Positions 19,214 through 30,084 of a stretch of 64,000 bases of DNA are shown here, one piece after another. A program made the position numbers and the translations under genes. Each line of letters starts with the position of its first letter. The first letter of the stretch is position 1. The notes below the pieces were generated by a model, which saw nothing but the letters and a program-made list of their open reading frames with translations, was not told where the DNA came from and made no database searches. The stretch is from Ligustrum vulgare. Its lineage: Eukaryota; Streptophyta; Magnoliopsida; Lamiales; Oleaceae. The stretch spans positions 19,846,139 through 19,910,138 of the forward strand of contig OY743168.1 in assembly GCA_963555705.1 (NCBI GenBank), written 5' to 3'.

Positions 19214-22200
19214 TAGGTATGTCAACGAGCCGAGCCGCGAGCCGAACATTAAGGCTCGAGCTTTTTAGGGTCAAACTTTTTTTGGCCCGAGCCGAGCCGA
19301 GCCAAAGCTCGACCAAAATTTTGAGGCTCGGCTCGAGCTCTTCGAGTCGGGCCGCGCCCCCCCCTTTTTTTTTTTTAAAAAAAGTCAAATACGGCGAATG
19401 AATTGTAATTATGTATGCAATAAATGTAGTTAAAATATCAAACATAAGATTTAATAAAAATGTAAATGTAGATTTCGTAAAGACTAAAGTCCATCTATAC
19501 TAAATTACTAATTGTTTTATATATATTCAATAAATGTTACAAGTTACAACCCTCCTCCTTTTTCTGGGCTTGGGACCAGCTATGATCAACATAGGCGGAG
19601 TTAAAAATTGTACATGAATAAAAAATTTCGTGTACAATTTTTTAAAAAACTTAATAATTTAAATTACACAAAATAATTTTTAAAAACTTACAATTTCTTC
19701 TATCTTAAATATTGCTCCAAGTCCTCGACCATGATGCTATCAACTTTATCTTGAAGTCGTAAATCTGCACATTTCCAATCCTTCAAGCATACAAGAGCTT
19801 CTAATATGTGTTCCTTCAGTCTTGATCGTTCGTCTGACAAAATCTTACCACTTAAACTAAATGCAGCCTCCGATGCCATAGTGGACACCGGATGTGTTAG
19901 TAAATCACGTGCAATTTTTGCTACAACTGGATATTGTCTTTCATTACACCTCCACCAAGTTAAAACATCAAAATTCTCTAATTCTTGTGGTGTTAAAACA
20001 CTGCGAACGTCCACACACACGTACCTAGCTAATTCAGATGGAATTTCAACGTTTGTACCACCTATCGATCTAGATGTGTTTCCACTGCAACTAATTGAGG
20101 GAGCACTTGCATTTGTGTTAATAAAGTCCCATAAAGAATTAGAATGCATTGGAGTACTTTGGGAAACATTAGTTTGGGAACTAGAACTGCATTGATCTTT
20201 TTTTGCAGTATAATAATTGTACATTTCACATAATAAAGATTTCGTATTAACATGTGATAATTCTATATTAAAATTTTGTGAAATTCCCTTTATAATAGCT
20301 TTAGTGCCCATTAAGTTTAATCGATGATCCATCACCGATGCTAAAATAAATAAAGAAGGTAATTCTTCTCAATATTTGCAAAATTTTAACTCCATGGAGC
20401 TGACTACATCATTAAAAATTGGCAGATTCCTATATTGATTGAATATTTGTGCAAAATGAAAAAAGTGTTATAAAACAAGTGAAGATGTTGGGTAATAAAC
20501 ACCACTGCATGCATTTGTGGCATCATAAAAGGCTTTTAAAAATATTTTTACACAGAATGCAATTTTCCATTCCCAATCTTCTAAATTATGGTCAGATCCA
20601 TACGTATGTCTACCATTATAATATATTGAAATAATTTTATCATAATTTTTGCATAAGTGTAACATAAGGTATGTAGAGTTCCATCTATGTGATACATCTG
20701 TAGCAAATGAATGTTCTTCTAAACTATACTCCGCACACAAACTATTAAATGCTTGTTTTCTTGATGGTGATACATTTATGAAATTTATTACTTGTCTAAT
20801 TTTATCTAAGGATTTTTCAATATGTTTTAAACCACTTTTAACAATTAAGTTGATAATGTGACAAACACAACGTTGGTGAAAAAATAAACTATCAAATGCA
20901 GGGTTAAAATCAGAAACAAATTTATCAATAACAACCTTATTAACGCTAGCATTATCAAAAGTAAAACTACGAATCATATCTTGCATTCTGAATTCTTGTA
21001 TAATCCCTTTTAAAGCTAAATATATGTTAGCGGCATTATGAGGATATTCCACTAATCTAAATGCAATAATTTTTTTGTGTAAAATCCAAAGATTGTCAAT
21101 GTAATGAGCTGTGGCAGCAATATAACCTTTTTTGTTACCACCGGTCCATAAATCAGATGTAAACGAAATAATAGTATCATATGTTTTTAAGGCTTTAATG
21201 GTAGTTTATTTCTTTTTGTAATATAATTTTACGGTGTCTGCACGAAGTGTATTTCTACAGTAAGGAGTATACCTGGGTTGAAGATAATTCTGTACAAGTC
21301 GGGTGAAGTGAATAGAGTCAATTAAAGAAAGTGGCATCTCAGCGACCGCCACATATGCAACCATACCTTCACGAAATCTTTCTTGCGAATACAAAAAGGT
21401 TGAAAGATTAGAACCAGAGCTCTAGAACCACCATAAACAAGCTGGGACTGTGTTGGGTCAGCAACCAGTTTTGCTTTACACGTCCTTGCTATGTGCGGGT
21501 TCAAATGTGACGTGCTTGACCCGGGCTTCCAGCTCATTTCCTTACCACAGTAATTGCAGCACGCTTTCCATATATCAACTCCATTTTCAACACCAATTTT
21601 TTTTCTTGTCATATGTTTCCAGCAATCCGATGACTCTTTTTTAACTCGCTTGATTTCAACAACTTCCTCCTCTTTGATATCATCCAAGTCAATGGGAGCA
21701 TTTTCGGAGGCATCGATATGAGAGGGAGTACTAGAACTACCCCTGAATTGGTTAACTTCATCGCTGTTAAACTCCATATGTATTGTAGTGTACACTATAG
21801 TTTCAAATTTGAAAGTTGAAACCGAGAGAAATATTATCATAAGAATTGAAGAATATAGAGAAATAGAGAATTGAATAGAAATTATAGCAAACAAATGAAT
21901 ATTATGACAAAATGAAAAAACTTGTAACTTGTAAGTGAACTGTGAATTTACAAACAAAATGCGACCTATTTATAGAAAAAAAATATGGGAAAACAAAAAA
22001 AATTCAAATTTCAAATTTTCATAAAAAAAAATCTGTATCATTCAAATACATTATACAGATCAAAAAGCAGTCCGTTGGACCGCTGCAACGCATGTTGCAG
22101 GCAGCTGCTTTAGCTGCCAGCTAAAGCAGTTGCTAGCAGCACAGTTGCCTGCAAATTGCAGGCAGCTATGTAGCTGCCTGCAATTTGCAGGCAGCAACAC

Positions 22201-22379
22201 GGGCCGACCCATGTGGCTCGGTGGGCCACACGGGCCGGCCCCGGCTCGAGCCCACTGAGCATTTTTGGGCTCGGCTCGAGCTTCGGCTCGGTCCTACAAG
22301 CCTCGAGCCGAGCTTAGTCCGAGATTTTAACGAGACGAGCCCGAGCTACCTGAGTCAACGAGCCGTTTTGACACGCCTA
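19214..22379 (-). mobile_element. hAT transposon (3.2 kb), Ac/Tam3-like
   Basis: Target duplication GGCCCGCC (19206-19213) and GGCCCACC (22380-22387), 7 of 8 matching; the uninterrupted 3' LTR of the host element has GGCCCACC, confirming the empty site. Ends are TAGGTATGTCAA on the left and TAGGCGTGTCAA inward from the right. Both subterminal regions (19220-19360 and 22200-22370) are packed with GAGCCGAGCC/GGCTCG copies, as in Ac/Tam3 elements where they bind transposase. The minus strand encodes a broken transposase. Confidence 0.9.
19700..21957 (-). pseudogene. hAT transposase (BED finger, RNase H-like core, dimerisation domain)
   Basis: Minus strand. The likely start is ATG 21777 (MEFNSDEV), not the upstream ATG at 21957, because the preceding 60 residues look non-coding. 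In order: acidic block IDLDDIKEEE; BED zinc finger (CCNYCGK...SHLNPHIARTC, about 21640-21480); catalytic-core pieces at 21394-21206 and 21052-20468 with FTFDNASVNK, CVCHIINLIVKSGL and HRWNSTYLMLHL; C-terminal hAT dimerisation domain at 20335-19700 with FDVLTWW, YPVVAKIARDLL and MASEAAFSLSGKI. At least two frame breaks (near 21320 and 20400-21060) disrupt it. This is the RICESLEEPER/Ac type. The domains are all present, so the decay is moderate. Confidence 0.85.
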
Positions 22380-22813
22380 GGCCCACCAGACAAAGCAAGA
22401 GAAACGAAGTTGGTTCAGTGGCTGAAGAAGGGAAGAAGGAGCAAAGGGCACAACAACGGCCATAACTGAATTTTGAATGAGGAAACGTCATCGTTTTGCA
22501 GTAGAGTCTCTTTTAAAGGTTTAATAAACGCGTTATAGCGCTTAGAGGATAGGAACACGAGTTCAAGTCACGGTTTAAGGCTAAATTCTATTGCAGTATT
22601 AGTCAGTTGGTTAATTTCAGCATTTTCTTCTTTTCTCTTCTGTAAAATCTTCTTCTAATCTTTTTCAATGTTCATCTGATTCTCACCTTAATTCTTGTAA
22701 TTGGATTTGAATTCAATATATATTGTAGCTGGGTTGTTAATTGCCCACCTGAATTGGCTGGTTTGTGGTGTTGGATAATTTGAATTGGCGTGAGTTGGGT
22801 TAGTTTGTGACAT

Positions 22814-22826
22814 TGGTATCAAAGCA
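22814..22826 (+). other. primer binding site of the chromovirus
   Basis: TGGTATCAAAGC begins two bases after the 5' LTR; it is a Met-tRNA-type primer site with one change from the usual TGGTATCAGAGC. Confidence 0.8.
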
Positions 22827-22846
22827 GCTCCGATCCGTCTGGGATT

Positions 22847-24061
22847 ATGGAAACTCGAGCCAAGGTGATGGAGGAAACTATTAAGAGGCTGGAACAAGAG
22901 AAGCGTGCATTGGAAGGTTTAGTGTTCAGCTTAAAGGAGTCAGTGGATGAATTGAGTGAAAAATGTGCAGGATCTGAGGAGAAAATAGAATCACAGTTCA
23001 CAAAAGTTAGTGAGAATTTGGGATCTAGGCTGATTCAATCTGATAAGAAGATAGATGACATGGTGAAGACATTCTGTCAACAGATGGCAGATATGAAGGC
23101 ATTGATTGAAACCGGCTTGGTACCCAGGTTTCAATATACTGGATCCAGCAGCCAAGGGAAAGAGAAGACAGAGATAACCAGTATGCTCTGCCTTGCTGGA
23201 AATGGACTGCTACCTATGCCTACAGGTAACACCTATCAATTTGCAAGTATGGCTAATGATAGAGTACATGACTGGTTACCCAAAATAGATTTTCATTATT
23301 TCAATGGGGAAGGGCCTAGGGAATGGGTAAGGAAGGCCCAAAAATACTTTCAGATCCATAATGTGAGGGAAGAAGTAAAAGTGGGGATTGCTGAGATGTA
23401 TTTGCAGGGAAAAGTTGATATATGGTTCATAGTTTTTCTGTCAGTCATCCAAATGCCACGTGGGAGGTGTTTGCAGCTGAGATTTGTAAGAGGTTTGCAG
23501 AGAGTGCAGGAGAGGAAGTGATGGAAATCTTTTGTAAAATCAAGCAGAAGGGATGTGTGGGTGAATATCAAGAATTGTTTGAAGAGTTTGATGGTGTTAT
23601 TGCCATTAGCCCCAGAGAGTTACTATATCTCCGTATTTACTAGTGGATTAAGGGATGAAATTAGATCGATGGTGAAGATGATGAAACCTGATACACTATC
23701 CCAAGCCTTTGAAATAGCCCTCCTACAAGAAACAACTATCCAAGCACTCACCAAGAACACTAAACCACAAAAGCCACTTTCCTTCACCAAAAATACTTAC
23801 CTTCCACAGAAAACCAACCACAACCAAAATCCAATCCAAAACCAACCAAATCGAGTTTCTACCCCACACCAAACTAACCAAAACCCAAATTACAAAACTA
23901 TTTCGCATGCTGATATCCAAACCAAACGAAATTTGGGGCTATATTTCAGATGTGATGAGAAGTATGCGCCAGGACATGTGTGTAAGAACAGGGTATTAAA
24001 CTACATTGTGGTGGAGGATGGTGAAATGGAGGAAAAAGGAAGAAGTATGTCTCATGGGTGA
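22847..24061 (+). pseudogene. chromovirus gag
   Basis: ATG 22847 opens METRAKVMEETIKRLEQEKR, a coiled-coil-like N-terminus, continuing open for 224 codons through VHDWLPKIDFHYFNGEGPREW, the conserved gag block of plant chromoviruses, and KAQKYFQIHNV. A frame change near 23410-23430 moves the capsid region to another frame, and again to the 23555-24061 frame (LVPLAPES..., LRDEIRSMVKMMKPDTL). The nucleocapsid-like end has CDEKYAPGHVCK, where a zinc knuckle is expected but incomplete. Broken by frameshifts. Confidence 0.8.
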
Positions 24062-24545
24062 GGAAGATACTGAAGAATTCATGCAAATTTCGGTACATGT
24101 CTTATTGGGTAACACTAAGCACAAAACCATTAGAATACCGAGGAAGGTGAAGGGGAGAAGGATTTCTATTCTTATAGATAGTGGAAGTACCCCAACTTTA
24201 TGGATGAGAGGCTGGTAAAGGTCTTGGGCTATGAAAGTTAGAAGAGTAAACCCATGACTGTTATGGTAGCAAACGGGCAAAAGTTAGAGAGCAGGTATAT
24301 GAGTCAACCTTTATGTTGGTCAATGCAGGATTATGAGCTCCAGTTCAGGTTTAGAACCCTCAGCTAAAGGGAAGTGATCTGGTTCTAGGAATTAACTGGC
24401 TCAGTCAATTTGGACCAATGATTTGTGATTTTAGAGAGGGATATATCAGTTTTAATTATAAGGATTGGAGGGTCACCCTAAGAAGTGAAGATGAACTTAA
24501 CCTCTGCATGATGACAATGGAACAGATGGATGACTGGTTACAGAA
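24006..24545 (+). pseudogene. chromovirus aspartic protease region
   Basis: The frame 24006-24218 contains ISILIDSGSTPT, the catalytic D-S-G loop, preceded by KHKTIRIPRKVKGRR. After a stop, further protease-like pieces follow in other frames (LGINWLSQFGP near 24380-24420). The catalytic triplet is intact but the domain is fragmented. Confidence 0.7.
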
Positions 24546-24558
24546 ATAGGAATGTGGG

Positions 24559-25338
24559 ATGGTTGCTCAATTATGTTCAATTACTAAGGAAGAATTAATT
24601 GCCATACCTGAAGAAATCCATCCGGTTATCACAGACTTTGAAGATGTTTTCAAAGCTCCTACTGGACTACCACCAAGAAGAAATCATGAGCATGCCATTG
24701 TATTGAAAGAAGGGGCTCATCCCTATAAATTGAGACCTTACCGATGCTCATATGTCCAAAAGGCAGAGATTGAGAAGTTGATCAAGGAAATGATGGAGTC
24801 TGGAATCATTAGACCCAGTAACAATTCCTTTGCCTCCCCAGTCTTATTCGTTAAGAAGAAGGATAGGAGTTGGAGATTTTGTGTTGACTTTAGACAGCTG
24901 AATAATCTCACAGTTGAGGACAAGTATCCTGCACCAAGGATTGATGAACTCTTGAATGAGTTGTTTGGGGCCATGTATTTCTCAAAAATTGATCTTAGAG
25001 CGGGATACCATCAAATCAGGGTGGAAGAAGGGGACATCCATAAAACAGCTTTTAGGATGCACCAAGGGCTCTATGAGTTCATAGTTATGCCTTTTGGCCT
25101 AACTAATGCACCAGCCACGTTCCAAAGTCTTATGAATAAGGTTTTTGCTGAGTACTTGAGGAAGTTTGTCTTGGTATTCTTTGATGATATCCTCTTTTAT
25201 AGCCGGAGTATGCATGAACATTGTCACCATCTGAGGGTAGTCTTAGGAGTCTTAAGGGAGCAACAACTCTTGCCAAGATCAGTAAGTGTGCCTTTGGCCA
25301 GACTAGCATTGAATATTGGGACACATAATCAGCTATGA
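24559..25338 (+). pseudogene. chromovirus reverse transcriptase
   Basis: Uninterrupted for 259 codons. Motifs in order: [73 protein letters not shown] and the catalytic [10 protein letters not shown] (F-x-D-D form common in Ty3/gypsy). The frame shifts at about 25280 into the next piece (connection/RNase H). Confidence 0.88.
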
Positions 25339-25930
25339 TGGAGTAGCGGATGATCCTCAAAAGATTAAAGCTATGAAATCTTGGCCTGTACCTAAGAACT
25401 CGAAACAGTTAAGGGGGTTCCTTGGGTTGACAGGATATTACAGAAAGTTTGTGAGAGGCTATGGAACTATAGCTAAGGCTCTTACAAAATTATTGAAAAA
25501 AGATGCTTTTGAGTGGAATGATACGGCTGAATTAGCCTTTCAACAGTTGAAAGAAGCTATGTGCTCTACTCCAATATTAGCTATGCCTGACTTCAGTTAG
25601 CCATTTATCATAGAAACTGAAACTTGCTATGGGGGAGTAGGGGTTGTCCTAATGCAACAGAGGCAGCCACTTGCCTATCTTAGTAAGACCATAAGTACTG
25701 GGAGGTTGGGTTTATCTATATACGAGAAGGAACTCTTAGCCTTAGTGACTATGGTAACTAAATGGAGGCACTACCTAGAAGGTCATCACTTCATTTTGAA
25801 AACGGATCACCAGTCCTTGAAGTTCTTGTTGGAGCAAAAAATTACCACCCCACTATAGCAGAAGTGGCTGACTAAACTCATGGGGGTTAGATTATGAAAT
25901 ACAGTACAAAAAGGGGACGGAAAACTTAGT
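25316..25930 (+). pseudogene. chromovirus connection domain and RNase H
   Basis: Frame 25316-25600 has [19 protein letters not shown] and [20 protein letters not shown]. After a TAG, 25652-25858 continues with QQRQPLAYLSKTIS, IYEKELLALVTMVTKWRHYL and FILKTDHQSLKFLL, the RNase H catalytic stretch (E-L-L-A, T-D-H). A stop and frame change follow near 25858. Confidence 0.82.
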
Positions 25931-27212
25931 GGCTGATCCCTTATCCAGAAGGGGAGAAAACGAAGGAGAGTGTGCAGCTATATCTACAATGGTTCCCATG
26001 TGGATTCAAGAAGTGATCAGCAGTTACGAGGGAGATTCCTCTGCCCAAGCCATCATACATGCCTTATCTATTGACCCCCAGGCAAAAGACAATTATAGCT
26101 ACCAAAATGGTATTCTAAAATATGGGCAAAGGATATACATTGGAAGTGGCAATAGCATTAGGCGGAAACTGGTCCAAAATATTTATAGCTCCCAATAGGG
26201 GGGTCATTCTGGTATTCAAACCAGCATTTATAGAGCTAAACAACATTTTTTTGGCCAGGAATGACCAAGGAAATTAAGATGGAAGTCTTATAATGCGAAG
26301 TATGCCAAAGTGTAAGGGTAAAAACGTTTCTTACCCGAGCTTGTTGCAACCTTTGCCTGAACCTGCTTATTCTTGGAATCATATCTCCATGGACTTTGTG
26401 GAGGGGTTACCCAATTCAAATGGGAAGTCAGTCATTATGGTGGTCATTGATAGGTTCACTAAATACGGGCATTTCATTGCTGTCCAACATCCTTACACTG
26501 CCACTAAAATAGCCCAGCTATTCTTGGATCATATCAGCAAGCTTCATGGTTTACCTCAGAGCATAGTGTCTGACCGCGACAAAATATTTAATAGTTCTTT
26601 TTGGCAGGAGCTTTTCAGGCTATTAGGAGTCGATTTACTCCTAAGCACAGCCTACCACCCTCAAACGACGGGCAGACAGAGCGATTGAATCAATGTTTGG
26701 AATCCTACCTCAGGTGCATGACATACACAAAGCCTAAGTCTTGGAGCAAGTGGCTACCTTTGGCTGAATGGTGGTATAACACCACTTATCATACAGCCAT
26801 ACAAAGAACACCTTTTGAGGCTCTCTACGAAAGTCCACCTCCTTAATTAGCCTTAGGGCCATACCAGCAGACTAAGGTGGCTTCAATTGAAGAGTTATTA
26901 CAGAAAAGGTATGAAATGGACAAGAAGCTGAAAGAAAGCTTAGCTCAAGCTAGATCCCGATTGAAGTTGTATGCTGATCAAAAAAGGACTGACAGGGAGT
27001 TTTTTTTGGGAGATGGGGTCTATCTAAAACTCCATCCCTATCAGCAGCAGTCCCTGGCTAAAAGATTTAATCAGAAGCTCAGTGCCAAATATTTTGGTCC
27101 CTATGAATTAGCGGAAAAGATAGGAAAGGTAGCCTACAGGCTGGCTCTCCCAGAACAGTCAAGAATCCACCCGGTTTTCCATGTTTCATCGTTGAAGAAA
27201 AAACGGGGAAGT
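25929..27212 (+). pseudogene. chromovirus integrase
   Basis: Pieces: 25929-26198 (start of the zinc-binding region), 26293-26688, 26601-26846 and 26877-27212. Core: HISMDFVEGLPNSNGK and VVIDRFTKYGHF (first Asp), SIVSDRDKIFNS (second Asp), YHPQT...GQTERLNQCLE (Glu). A frame change falls exactly between YHPQTT and the Glu motif. The C-terminal GPFQ-like part is FGPYELAEKIGKVAYRLALP. The zinc-binding N-terminus is broken near 26198-26290. The end runs into the solo LTR at 27213. Confidence 0.83.
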
Positions 27213-28691
27213 TGATAAGTGTTATATTAACGTTTATTTGATGCACTTATATCCTTGAATACCCAATAATGTGATTCTATCAAAGTATTATTAATGCATT
27301 TTATATTTTATATTGTATAGGATCATAAAAGAAGATAAAAGAAGAAAAAAGGACCAAAATGCACTCAAAATTGAAGATTGGGGACTTAGATGCAAAATTG
27401 GTTACGGCCGTAAGGTTACATATTCACGGCCGTAAAAGTGGTAACCGTGTTAAGACAAATCAGCAGAAACACATTCACGGCCGTAAATCAGAATTTACGG
27501 CCGTAACCTTCAAAGGGTGAAAAATGCGCAGAAACATAATTACGGCCGTAAATGGACAAGTCACGGCTGTAACTTCAATTTGTGAGAAATATGCAGAAAC
27601 TCAATTACGGCCGTAAAGGAAATGTTACGGACGTAACTATTTCAGTCAAAAATTTTCATATTTCAATTCTTTCCATAATTTTGGGATTTCTTGAGCCCAA
27701 AGCTAGGGCACGAAATTGAGGCTATAAAAAGAGAATTTCATGACAAGAAAAAGAGACTTTTATTATTTTTGAAAGAGGCTACACATTGAGGAAAATTGAG
27801 AGAAAAATATAGAGCATTCTTTGGAGATTTTCAAGCGCAAGAATATCAACAACAATGGAATTCATGAAACAACTTGAAGAATCTACCACAATCATGCTAG
27901 GCTAAATTCCATATCTTTTTCAAAGGGGAAGTTGTGTCAATTTAATTATGTTATTTTCTTTTCCTACAAATTAGTAGCGTGAATTTATTCCTTTATTTCA
28001 ATTGTTGGATTATTATGTTTTGAATGTTCAATTGAGTTTATTTGATTAATAGTTTAATTTGGCCAATTGGATTATTGATCTTTGGATTCATGAATATGCT
28101 ATGTTTAGATTCTTGATCCGTAATTGTCATTGAGTCTTTACTTTAGTAGCAAATAAATCTCGTGCAGGTTTAGTAATAATTCAACTTGGATTGATTAATT
28201 CGAGCTTGTGTAATTAACGATCCAATTCAATCTATTCTTCTAGATTTTAATACTAGTCGTGTATTAAATCCTAAGAGCTTATTTAGGATTGTCCGTGGCT
28301 AGAATTGGTTCGAAGAACTTGTTTTGAATCAATACACATAAGGAAGAATTTAGATAATCAGAGCTTGTTGATTATTTATGATTGATAATTGAATGGGGAT
28401 ATAAACATGTTACAAGGAAAAGTATAACATTAATTGAGGGCACAACCGAACCCGAGAACAAGATTTCTTCTCATATTAATTCTCTAGTCATATTTAATTA
28501 TTTATTTTATGCATAGTTTTCATTCAAGCAATTCAAACAACAAAACCCCCCATTCCATTCTAATTGATCGAACAACTAAAATTAGTTTCCGTTCCTCGTG
28601 GGATCGACCCTTACTCTCATTACTACATTATTAATTAATATTTAGCGAGTAAGGAATTATTTATTATTTTGGTGCATTGCGACACGCATCA
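27213..28691 (+). mobile_element. solo LTR inside the chromovirus
   Basis: 1,479 bp, begins TGATAAGTGTTATA and ends ACACGCATCA, with target duplication GAAGT at 27208-27212 and 28692-28696. It has four or more copies of ACGGCCGTAA-type palindromes at 27405-27630, TATAAAAAG at 27723, and the conserved TTCCTCGTGGGATCGA block near its 3' end (about 28592). It shares this layout with the LTRs at 33299-34982 and 55838-57269, so it belongs to the same superfamily but a different family. No internal region remains, as after LTR-LTR recombination. Confidence 0.85.
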
Positions 28692-28696
28692 GAAGT

Positions 28697-28893
28697 AAAC
28701 AAGTACATGTAGGGGAGTTACCTATCATTGAGCTTCCAAGTAAGGAGTTACAACCAGAATAAGTCATCCAATATAAAGAAGTTCAGAAAAGGAGAGGGAA
28801 ACAGGTGAAATGGTTGATCAAATGGAAAGACAAAGATATGGAAGAGGCAACTTGGGAATTACCAGAGGAAGTCTTACGGAAATTCCCTTAATT
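28697..28893 (+). pseudogene. chromodomain of the chromovirus
   Basis: After the solo LTR the frame resumes with GELPIIELPSKELQPE, then, after a stop, RRGKQVKWLIKWKDKDMEEA and TWELPEEVL. This V-K-W-L-x-K-W...A-T-W-E pattern is the chromodomain that directs chromovirus integration to histone-marked chromatin. It ends at about 28893, upstream of the polypurine tract. Confidence 0.8.
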
Positions 28894-28917
28894 TGAACCT
28901 TGGGGACAAGGTTCTTC

Positions 28918-28930
28918 TATGGGGGATGGA
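28918..28930 (+). other. polypurine tract of the chromovirus
   Basis: ATGGGGGATGGA directly precedes the 3' LTR start TGTCACA at 28931; it is the expected plus-strand primer. Confidence 0.75.
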
Positions 28931-29371
28931 TGTCACAGAGGCCCACCAGACAAAGTAAGAGAAACGAAGCTGGTTCAGTGGCTGAAGAAGGGAAGAAGGA
29001 GCAACAGGGCGCAGCAACTGCCATAACTGAATTTTGAATAAGGAAACGTCATCATTTTGCAGTGGAGTCTCTTTTAAAGGTTTAATAAACGCGTTATAGC
29101 GCTTAAAGGATAGGAACAGGAGTTCAAGTCATGGTTAAAGGCTGAATTCTGTTGCATTATTAGTCAGTTGGTTAATTTCAGCATTTTCTTCTTTTCTCTT
29201 TTATGAAATCTTCTTCTCATCTCTTTCAATGTTCATCTAATTCTCACCTTAATTCTTGTAATTGGATTCGAATTCAATATATTACAGCTGGGTTGTTAAT
29301 TGCCCACCTGAATTGGCTGGTTTGTGGTGTTGGATAATTTGAATTGGCATGAGTTGGGTTAGTTTGTGACA
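28931..29371 (+). repeat. 3' LTR of the chromovirus
   Basis: 441 bp, TGTCACA...TGTGACA, uninterrupted. It supplies the reference for the hAT empty site (GGCCCACC near 28940). It is followed by the TTATT duplication. Confidence 0.92.
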
Positions 29372-29617
29372 TTATTAAAGAAGGATAAATATATTGATTC
29401 ATGATTTTTTCTAATCTATGGATAAAAGCCTGTGTTGTAAAGAAACCAAATCTTGCACGTGTTGGCATCAAAGTTTCTTTCTCTTTCACTGAAACTGCTT
29501 AAAAGACTGCAGTCTTCTTGACCAAAGAGGATAACATAGTACCATACTGAATGAATCATGCTGTCTAAATACTTAAGCTACTAGAGAATTGATAGATTTA
29601 TACGTCTTCTTCAACAG

Positions 29618-30084
29618 GCCAAAATCAAGCAGGGCGGAGAAATTTACATATGGCGCTAAGGACATAGCTTTTGCTCCATATGGTGAATACTGGAGGCAAG
29701 TGAGAAGCATATGCCTGTTCAATCTTTTGGTCGTGTAAGACAAGAAGAAACAAACCTGATGGTTGAGAAAATCAGACAATCGTGTTCTTCATCTTCCTCG
29801 ATCAACTTAACCGAACTATTAGTGTTGCTTACGAACGATAGAGTGTGCAAGGTGGCATTGGGAAGGAAATATTGTAGTGGGGAAGAAGGAAATAAGTTCA
29901 AGTGGTTGTTAAGGGAGTGTGCGGACTCATCAACTAGTTTCTGTGTAGGGGATTACATTCCGTGTCTTGCTTGTATTAGTGAGATCAATGGTTTTGATGC
30001 CAAATTGGATAAAATTGCTAAAGTGTTTGATGAATTTTTGGAGGCCATAGTTGAAGAACATAGGGAACGTATGGAGGGAGGGGT
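29618..30084 (+). pseudogene. CYP71-type P450 pseudogene, exon 1b
   Basis: Follows an AG acceptor (29616-29617) and continues the P450 with [20 protein letters not shown] and [17 protein letters not shown], the conserved C-helix W-R-x-x-R/K region. About eight expected residues are then missing with a frame change, and the frame from 29711 continues [39 protein letters not shown] and FDEFLEAIVEEHRERMEGG. It stops at the copia insertion at 30085. The piece resumes at 48947. Confidence 0.88.

Larger units (their letters stand above)
19197..22812 (+). repeat. 5' LTR of the chromovirus, split by a hAT element
   Basis: LTR parts are 19197-19213 and 22388-22812; without the inserted element and its duplicated site, 442 bases remain, matching the 441 of the 3' LTR. 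It ends TTTGTGACA at 22812, just before the PBS. Confidence 0.9.
19197..29371 (+). mobile_element. Ty3/gypsy chromovirus, decayed
   Basis: Target duplication TTATT at 19192-19196 and 29372-29376. LTRs begin TGTCACA and end TGTGACA (about 441 bp without insertions). Order: PBS, gag, protease, reverse transcriptase, RNase H, integrase, chromodomain, polypurine tract, which is the Ty3/gypsy order with the C-terminal chromodomain of chromoviruses. Multiple stops and frameshifts break the single gag-pol. A hAT element interrupts the 5' LTR and a solo LTR interrupts the region between the integrase C-terminus and the chromodomain. The insertion is in intron 1 of the P450, only six bases past the exon end, leaving the GT donor in place. 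Confidence 0.92.

Noticed and set aside
19167..19445. Minus-strand frame across the P450/hAT junction
   Set aside because: Shadow of the P450 exon and hAT subterminal repeats.
22510..22575. tRNA-like B box GAGTTCAAGTC in the chromovirus LTR
   Set aside because: No A box at proper spacing and no cloverleaf; present in both LTRs.
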